The notes beneath the pieces are model-generated. The model was given only the letters and a program-made list of their open reading frames with translations, did no database searches and was not told the origin of the DNA. From contig NZ_RHOB01000020.1 in the NCBI RefSeq assembly GCF_003946085.1, positions 1 through 42,732 on the forward strand: a stretch of 42,732 nucleotides of DNA. Reading direction: 5' to 3'. This stretch comes from Levilactobacillus angrenensis (GTDB lineage: Bacteria > Bacillota > Bacilli > Lactobacillales > Lactobacillaceae). Positions within the stretch are counted from its first letter, which is position 1. Each line of letters starts with the position of its first letter. A program made the translations under genes and the position numbers. Positions 39,005-42,732 of the stretch are shown here, one piece after another.

Positions 39005-39874
39005 ATGAATGAGCAACGAACCGTACGTTTGATCTTGCCGCAATGGCAAGGCGGCGTCAATCCGGATTATTTGTTTGGAGCGGAACTACTGGCACAAATC
39101 TTGCCGCCAGATGACCAGGCCGAAACAATTCACGTGCCGGTCTCAGCGGATTTAGCAGCCAGTCAAACGGCGACGGACGGTGTGGCTGGTAAGCCCATCT
39201 TGTTGCGGCAGATGGCCGAGACCAAGTCAATTTTGGCCGTCAAACAACCAGACCGGGTGATTACGGCTGGCGGTGACTGTTCTATTTCAGAAGCGCCCTT
39301 CGATTACCTTAGCGGCAAGTACGGTGAGAGCTTGGGGGTCTTGTGGTTGGACGTCCATCCGGATATTGCGGATCCTAGTACGTCGCAACACGCGCATGAA
39401 ATGGTCGTCGCCAACCTGCTGGGCAAGGGGGACCCAGACTTCAGTCAAGCGGTCGCTCATCCCATTTTGCCACGTCAGTTGATGTACGGCGGGTTAGACC
39501 ACCGGGCGTTGCGGCCAATGGATCAAGCGGTCGACACGTTGGGGATTCGCTACGCTACGCCGGAAGAGCTGGCCAGTGATAGTCAGTCGATTCTGGATTG
39601 GCTGGCTGCCGAAAAGCTGACCCATCTGGCGGTTCATCTGGATCTGGACGTCTTGACGCCGGCTGATTTCCGGTCCATCTTACCGGCGCAACCGCACACG
39701 GATGTGAATAACTTCGGGGCCGCTGTTGGTCAGCTGGCCTTGCGCCAAATTGTGCGGGTCATGCAGGATGTCAGCCAGCACGCGGATGTCGTGGGCTTCA
39801 GCATTGCCGAGCATATGCCGTGGGATGCGATTAATCTGCGGCATGCGTTAAGCGAGATTTCGATTTTTAAATAA
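39005..39874 (+). CDS. arginase/ureohydrolase-superfamily protein
   Basis: A 289-residue cytoplasmic ureohydrolase-fold protein. Signature segments are recognisable but altered: the first metal motif reads GGDCS (Cys where arginases have His), the second LDVHPDIADP (for DAHxD) and the third HLDLDVLTP (for DxDxxDP). Asp and the other His ligands remain, so metal binding is likely. The Cys change recalls, from memory, DcsB-type amidinohydrolases. The substrate could be an arginine-, agmatine- or formiminoglutamate-like compound; not assigned. The ATG at 39005 with AGGGTGG 7 nt upstream is preferred over the TTG at 39002. Confidence 0.78.
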   Translation: MNEQRTVRLILPQWQGGVNPDYLFGAELLAQILPPDDQAETIHVPVSADLAASQTATDGVAGKPILLRQMAETKSILAVKQPDRVITAGGDCSISEAPFDYLSGKYGESLGVLWLDVHPDIADPSTSQHAHEMVVANLLGKGDPDFSQAVAHPILPRQLMYGGLDHRALRPMDQAVDTLGIRYATPEELASDSQSILDWLAAEKLTHLAVHLDLDVLTPADFRSILPAQPHTDVNNFGAAVGQLALRQIVRVMQDVSQHADVVGFSIAEHMPWDAINLRHALSEISIFK

Positions 39875-39879
39875 GCGTC

Positions 39880-39925
39880 AAAAATCCCCAGCCACCGGCA
39901 ATCTGCCAGCGACTGGGGGTTTTTC
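39880..39925. terminator. bidirectional terminator
   Basis: AAAAATCCCCAG (39880-39891) pairs with CTGGGGGTTTTT (39913-39924). It sits between the convergent arginase-like gene and ssuB and has T/A tracts on both sides. Confidence 0.85.
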
Positions 39926-39930
39926 AAATT

Positions 39931-40656
39931 CTAAGATTCAACCTTATCATGTAAAATTGCGTCCAACACGTCTTCGGCGACCAGGCCGACTTGGCCGGCG
40001 TCGTGGCGGTCGGTGGGGCCGTTGAATTCGGCGTAGTTGGTCTCGTGCTTCATGACCACGATGCGGTCCGCCATGCGGGCGGCTTCGTTGACGTCGTGGG
40101 TGACCAGGATGGTCGTGAGCTGTTGTTGCTCACAGATGTGTAGGATCAGGTCCTGCATTTTCCGCCGGGTCAAGGCGTCCAAGGCACCCAGGGGTTCGTC
40201 GAGCAACAAGACTTGGGGATGGGACATCAATGCCCGGGCCAAGGCGACCCGCTGCTTTTGCCCACCGGACAATTGGTTCGGGAACTGTTGGGCGTATTCG
40301 TCGAGGTCGACCAGGTGCAAGAGCTTCTTGGCTTCGGCCTGTTGCTGGGCGTCGTGGCTCTTGAACGACAGATTGTCGAGCACCGTCATCCACGGCAACA
40401 GCCGGTCTTCTTGAAACATCACGCGAATCACGACCGCGGAATCTTCACGGGTCTCGTGGTTGAACAAGACTTGACCGCGCGTGGGTGTTTCCAAGCCGGC
40501 AATCATGCGCAGCAGGGTACTTTTCCCGCCCCCACTCATGCCGACCAGCGCGAGAAATTCGCCGGGTTCGATGTTAAAGCTAACGTCGCCCAAGGCGGTG
40601 ATTTGACCGTAGTCCTTGCCGATGTGGTCGATGGTAATTTCTGGTTTTGTCGTCAT
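39931..40656 (-). CDS. ssuB: ABC transporter ATPase, SsuB/TauB type
   Basis: A 241-residue ATPase energising sulfonate/nitrate-type import. It has Walker A GMSGGGKST (about 39-47), Q-loop FQEDRLLPWMTV, signature LSGGQKQRVALARAL (about 129-143), Walker B VLLLDEPLGALD and H-loop VTHDVNEA. FQEDRLLPW is characteristic of the SsuB/TauB/NrtD branch. Its start overlaps the stop of the permease gene by one base (TAATG), so the two are coupled. No binding protein adjoins; the SsuA-like protein at 27639 is the likely partner. Confidence 0.88.
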   Translation of the reverse strand: MTTKPEITIDHIGKDYGQITALGDVSFNIEPGEFLALVGMSGGGKSTLLRMIAGLETPTRGQVLFNHETREDSAVVIRVMFQEDRLLPWMTVLDNLSFKSHDAQQQAEAKKLLHLVDLDEYAQQFPNQLSGGQKQRVALARALMSHPQVLLLDEPLGALDALTRRKMQDLILHICEQQQLTTILVTHDVNEAARMADRIVVMKHETNYAEFNGPTDRHDAGQVGLVAEDVLDAILHDKVES

Positions 40657-41477
40657 TACTTACTGCTCCTTCCCAGCGTCTGCCAGTCGAGGAAGAGCGT
40701 TTCAAAGCTCTTGGCGACCAGGTCAGAAATCTTCCCGAGGATGGCGTAGATCACGATACACAAGATGACCGTTTCCATGTCCACGAAGTCTTCGGCGTTG
40801 GTTGACATGTAGCCGATACCGGAGTTGGCGGAAATGGTTTCGGCCACGATTAAAGTGGTCCACATGACCCCTAAGGCGTAGCGCACGCCGACTAGCACTT
40901 GTGGCAGGGCAGCGGGGAAGATGATTTTTTGAAAGAGTTCACGTTTGGATAAATTGTAGGACTGACCCATTTCAATCAGGTCCGGGTCCACGTTGCGAAT
41001 CCCGTTGAAGGTGTTGATGTAGACCGGGAACATGGTCCCGATGGCTACCAGCGAAATCTTGGCAGATTCGTTGATTCCCAGCCAGATGATGATCAGTGGA
41101 ATCAGCGCCAAATGGGGCACGTTGCGGACCATTTGAATTGAAGAGTCGAACAGCAGGCGTGCGGTATTGGACATCCCGTTGACAAAGCCTAAGACGAAGC
41201 CCAAGCCCCCACCGATGACCAGGCCTAACGTTGCCCGATACAGGCTAATACTCATGTTCTTCGGCAGTTCGCCACTTTGCGTCAGCTTGACGCCATCTTG
41301 TAAGACGGCCCACGGTGACGGCAAAATGTTGGTCGACAGCCAGCCCAGACTACTACTGAGTTGCCAGATGGCTACGACGAGTACGGGAATTAAAAATGGC
41401 AAGAACCCTTTAAATGAGAAGGACCGCGTCTTCGGTTTCGGCGGAAGCGCGGGGGACAGTGCAACAGTTTTTTGCAT
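40656..41477 (-). CDS. ssuC: ABC transporter permease, SsuC/TauC type
   Basis: A 273-residue inner-membrane permease with about six helices and a short proline-rich cytoplasmic N-terminus. The sequence follows the SsuC family: LPSPWAVLQ, RNVPHLALIPLIIIWLGI and the EAA-like ATPase-contact region (MGQSYNLSKRELFQKIIFPAALPQVLVGVR). It would import an aliphatic sulfonate, taurine or related anion with SsuB. TAGGAGG precedes the ATG at 41477. It is first gene of a two-gene operon whose promoter region shares a conserved box with the ssuA-containing operon. Confidence 0.88.
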   Translation of the reverse strand: MQKTVALSPALPPKPKTRSFSFKGFLPFLIPVLVVAIWQLSSSLGWLSTNILPSPWAVLQDGVKLTQSGELPKNMSISLYRATLGLVIGGGLGFVLGFVNGMSNTARLLFDSSIQMVRNVPHLALIPLIIIWLGINESAKISLVAIGTMFPVYINTFNGIRNVDPDLIEMGQSYNLSKRELFQKIIFPAALPQVLVGVRYALGVMWTTLIVAETISANSGIGYMSTNAEDFVDMETVILCIVIYAILGKISDLVAKSFETLFLDWQTLGRSSK

Positions 41478-41554
41478 GAAAATGAGCCTCCTAGGCAGGA
41501 ATAATCAAAATTAAGTGATGCGGCGGGATTGATACTTACCGCCAGCCTACCCGT

Positions 41555-41620
41555 AGTTTACAAGTAATTTTGGGTCACAACTATTGCCGTTTTCTAAGTG
41601 TTAAATAAGAATTTCTTAGA
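41555..41620 (-). promoter_or_regulatory. conserved activator box and promoter of ssuCB
   Basis: On the minus strand TCTAAGAAATTCTTATTT (41620-41603), five variable bases, TTAGAAAAC (41597-41589), then 28 bp to a -10-like TAAACT (41560-41555). Sequence and spacing match 24845-24910. No -35 is evident, which suggests activator dependence. Confidence 0.75.
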
Positions 41621-41648
41621 AAGGTGGGGTGGGAGGCTCGCTGGACCG

Positions 41649-42167
41649 TCATTGGGGTAGTGGTAGGTGTAATTTGGCGAATAGTTTTCTAGCATCGAGC
41701 GACTGTTGCATGGCCCGTGACACAAACAGTTGCTGGTGTTGGCGAACGTGCTGGGCGAGTGCGGCCGGTTGGGTGAGCAGGCGTAACTTGATCTCTTGAT
41801 CGAGTGACTGTACGACCAGGTTATTTTTAATATTGGATAGCGTACTAGAACTCATAGCCAGCAATAACGCCGTTTCACGGAGCGTTAACCCCAGTTTTGC
41901 GCGGGCAGTCTTGATTTCTTCTGGGAATAAAAAGCCATATTGTTCCCGATAAAGCTGATAATCAGTGTCCAAGTTCTGTTCAATCTGATCGAGCGGTTCC
42001 AGATAATTAGCGGTGTCGTTTAGGTCGGCACCAGCCGTAACCCAGTAATAATGTGTATTTTCCAGGGGGTCACCGGCAATCATGGCAGTCTCTTGAACTG
42101 CAATGACGGTATAGGCAATCTTGTTGCCAGTGATATTGGTTGACGTGACGTAGTTGATGATTTTCAT
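41649..42167 (-). CDS. helix-turn-helix protein with unknown N-terminal domain
   Basis: A 172-residue soluble protein. The first ~85 residues (MKIINYVTSTNITGNKIAY onward) resemble no family I recognise. A Cro/C1 or MqsA-like HTH follows (IKTARAKLGLTLRETALLLAMSSSTLSNIK, about 86-115), and the C-terminus is helical. The ATG at 42167 has AGAGG about 7 nt upstream; the open frame upstream lacks a ribosome site. It could be an orphan antitoxin-like or small regulator; no toxin gene is next to it. It ends 29 bp from the ssuCB activator box, but on the same strand, upstream of it. Confidence 0.6.
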   Translation of the reverse strand: MKIINYVTSTNITGNKIAYTVIAVQETAMIAGDPLENTHYYWVTAGADLNDTANYLEPLDQIEQNLDTDYQLYREQYGFLFPEEIKTARAKLGLTLRETALLLAMSSSTLSNIKNNLVVQSLDQEIKLRLLTQPAALAQHVRQHQQLFVSRAMQQSLDARKLFAKLHLPLPQ

Positions 42168-42445
42168 GAGAGGCCTCTTTTCTAGGGATGGGAGAACCAA
42201 GTGATGTTGAGTGGCTTTCCTTGTGGATGGTAAGATTCGAGTTGAGTGAAGTCAGGGCCAATATTAAATTTGACGTACATTGACTTAAATAAAAATAATT
42301 TGGTTTGTTACTGTGAAATAACAAGTTTAGTCAAGAAATACTATTAAACTGAGGGTTGAAAGATAAATATCAGTTAGAAGCACTGTTACCACGCGACTGA
42401 TGACGTAAAAATTAGTCGTTTATAGCATCCTAGTAAGGACTGGCC
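42168..42445. other. AT-rich upstream region
   Basis: 278 bases without a gene. On the minus strand a weak promoter (TTTAAG, 17 bp, TAATAT around 42288-42260) could serve the HTH gene. Nothing else is recognisable before repeat copy B. Confidence 0.35.
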
Positions 42446-42630
42446 GCCTACCGTCAGCCAACTATGGGTTGGAACGCGGTGGGCGGACCGGACCGAGCCT
42501 GAGAACCGGTCTCGGCCTCGCTTTGAGCCGAAGGTCACGTCTCAAAGACGCTAGTTGTCTAAGCGGCATGAACCACGCCGCTAAGACAACTCCCACGGCT
42601 GAACCCATATTTGGCGGACTCTCGGCTACA
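42446..42630. repeat. 185-bp structured dispersed repeat, copy B
   Basis: Same length and order of motifs as 1755-1939: GCCTACCG, GGAACGCGGT, CTCGCTTTGAGCCGAAG, GTCTCAAAGACGC, TAAGCGGCATGAACC, CATATTTGGCG and CTCTCGGCTACA are shared. Differences from copy A often fall on both sides of a stem and keep pairing (GGGCT/AGCCC becomes GGGTT/AACCC; TTGCC/GGCAA becomes TTGTC/GACAA). Flanking sequences are unrelated to those of copy A, so this is a discrete mobile or repeated unit. The remaining bases to 42732 show no gene. Confidence 0.85.
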
Positions 42631-42732
42631 AGTGTGCTTGCTAGTAACAGTTGGTTTAGCCACAGGTGGCGATTGATTGGGCAACTAATCTTTAACTAAG
42701 ACAGTGTTGCTGATAATCGCCAACTCGCCGGA

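Noticed and set aside
41649..42167. Toxin-antitoxin pair
   Set aside because: The HTH resembles some antitoxins, but no toxin-like gene adjoins it on either side.
42469..42699. 76-codon open frame across repeat copy B
   Set aside because: It runs through the structured repeat and into unrelated flank; the equivalent frame is not preserved in copy A.
1..42732. CRISPR array, prophage or integrase-bounded genomic island
   Set aside because: No regularly spaced direct repeats, cas, phage structural or integrase genes were seen; the diacid block shows no attachment-site repeats that I could find.

Overview
The window reads as a chromosomal segment of a heterofermentative lactic acid bacterium, most likely Levilactobacillus (the L. 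brevis group) or a close relative. The evidence is Lactobacillaceae-type proteins throughout, strong AGGAGG-type ribosome sites, TTG and GTG starts, cre-like sites, a fructokinase plus mannitol 2-dehydrogenase pair (fructose used as electron acceptor), and secreted MucBP and FRGTW-type proteins. Most genes are GC-rich by eye. The block at about 28.9-38.1 kb and the surface-protein gene at 20.9-22.8 kb are clearly more AT-rich. An exact parS sequence at 22857-22872 suggests the segment lies in the origin-proximal part of the chromosome.

Layout. 1-933: the 5' end of an IS256-type insertion sequence has cut off the N-terminal half of a GPH-family sugar symporter. 920-5627: two alpha/beta hydrolases and a GH65 glycoside phosphorylase, with a structured repeat (1755-1939) and a hairpin-rich non-coding stretch between them. 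5.7-10.2 kb: small secreted proteins (one a double-frameshift pseudogene), a membrane NlpC/P60-like protein, a secreted histidine-phosphatase-fold protein lacking its second catalytic His, and a DUF2441 protein. 10.3-11.6 kb: a GNAT acetyltransferase and a paired SMR guanidinium exporter under a guanidine-I riboswitch. 11.8-16.4 kb: glycerol dehydrogenase, then fructokinase, mannitol dehydrogenase, a membrane protein and a VOC protein. 16.9-20.7 kb: pentapeptide-repeat protein, LacI regulator, tRNA-Gln, nucleoside hydrolase and a YoaK-type membrane protein. 20.9-28.7 kb: BspA/MucBP surface protein, parS, arylsulfotransferase lipoprotein, and an overlapping acyltransferase / AMP-ligase / SsuA operon.

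28.9-38.2 kb is a complete, probably transferred sugar-diacid island: CdaR regulator, D-2-hydroxyacid dehydrogenase, YhcH-like protein, DASS anion transporter, then GarR, GudD, a DHDPS-family aldolase and GarK. Glucarate would be dehydrated by GudD, split to pyruvate and tartronate semialdehyde by the lysine-type aldolase (in place of the usual GarL), reduced by GarR and phosphorylated by GarK. Copies of TTGTGCAA lie upstream of each of the three transcription units.

38.2-42.7 kb holds a membrane-tethered MerR regulator with a zinc ribbon, an arginase-fold protein, SsuB/SsuC ABC transporter genes, an HTH protein, and a second copy of the 185-bp repeat.

The observations I consider most unusual are: (1) the 185-bp element, present twice at equal length, with several compensating base changes that preserve stems and a possible pseudoknot; (2) a bipartite promoter box shared at identical spacing from the -10 by the acyltransferase/ligase/SsuA operon and the SsuBC operon about 16 kb apart, which links the orphan binding protein to the orphan permease/ATPase; (3) the parS site; (4) the diacid island with its swapped aldolase, shared operator-like site and leader peptide. 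All calls are by reading alone; no database search was run.
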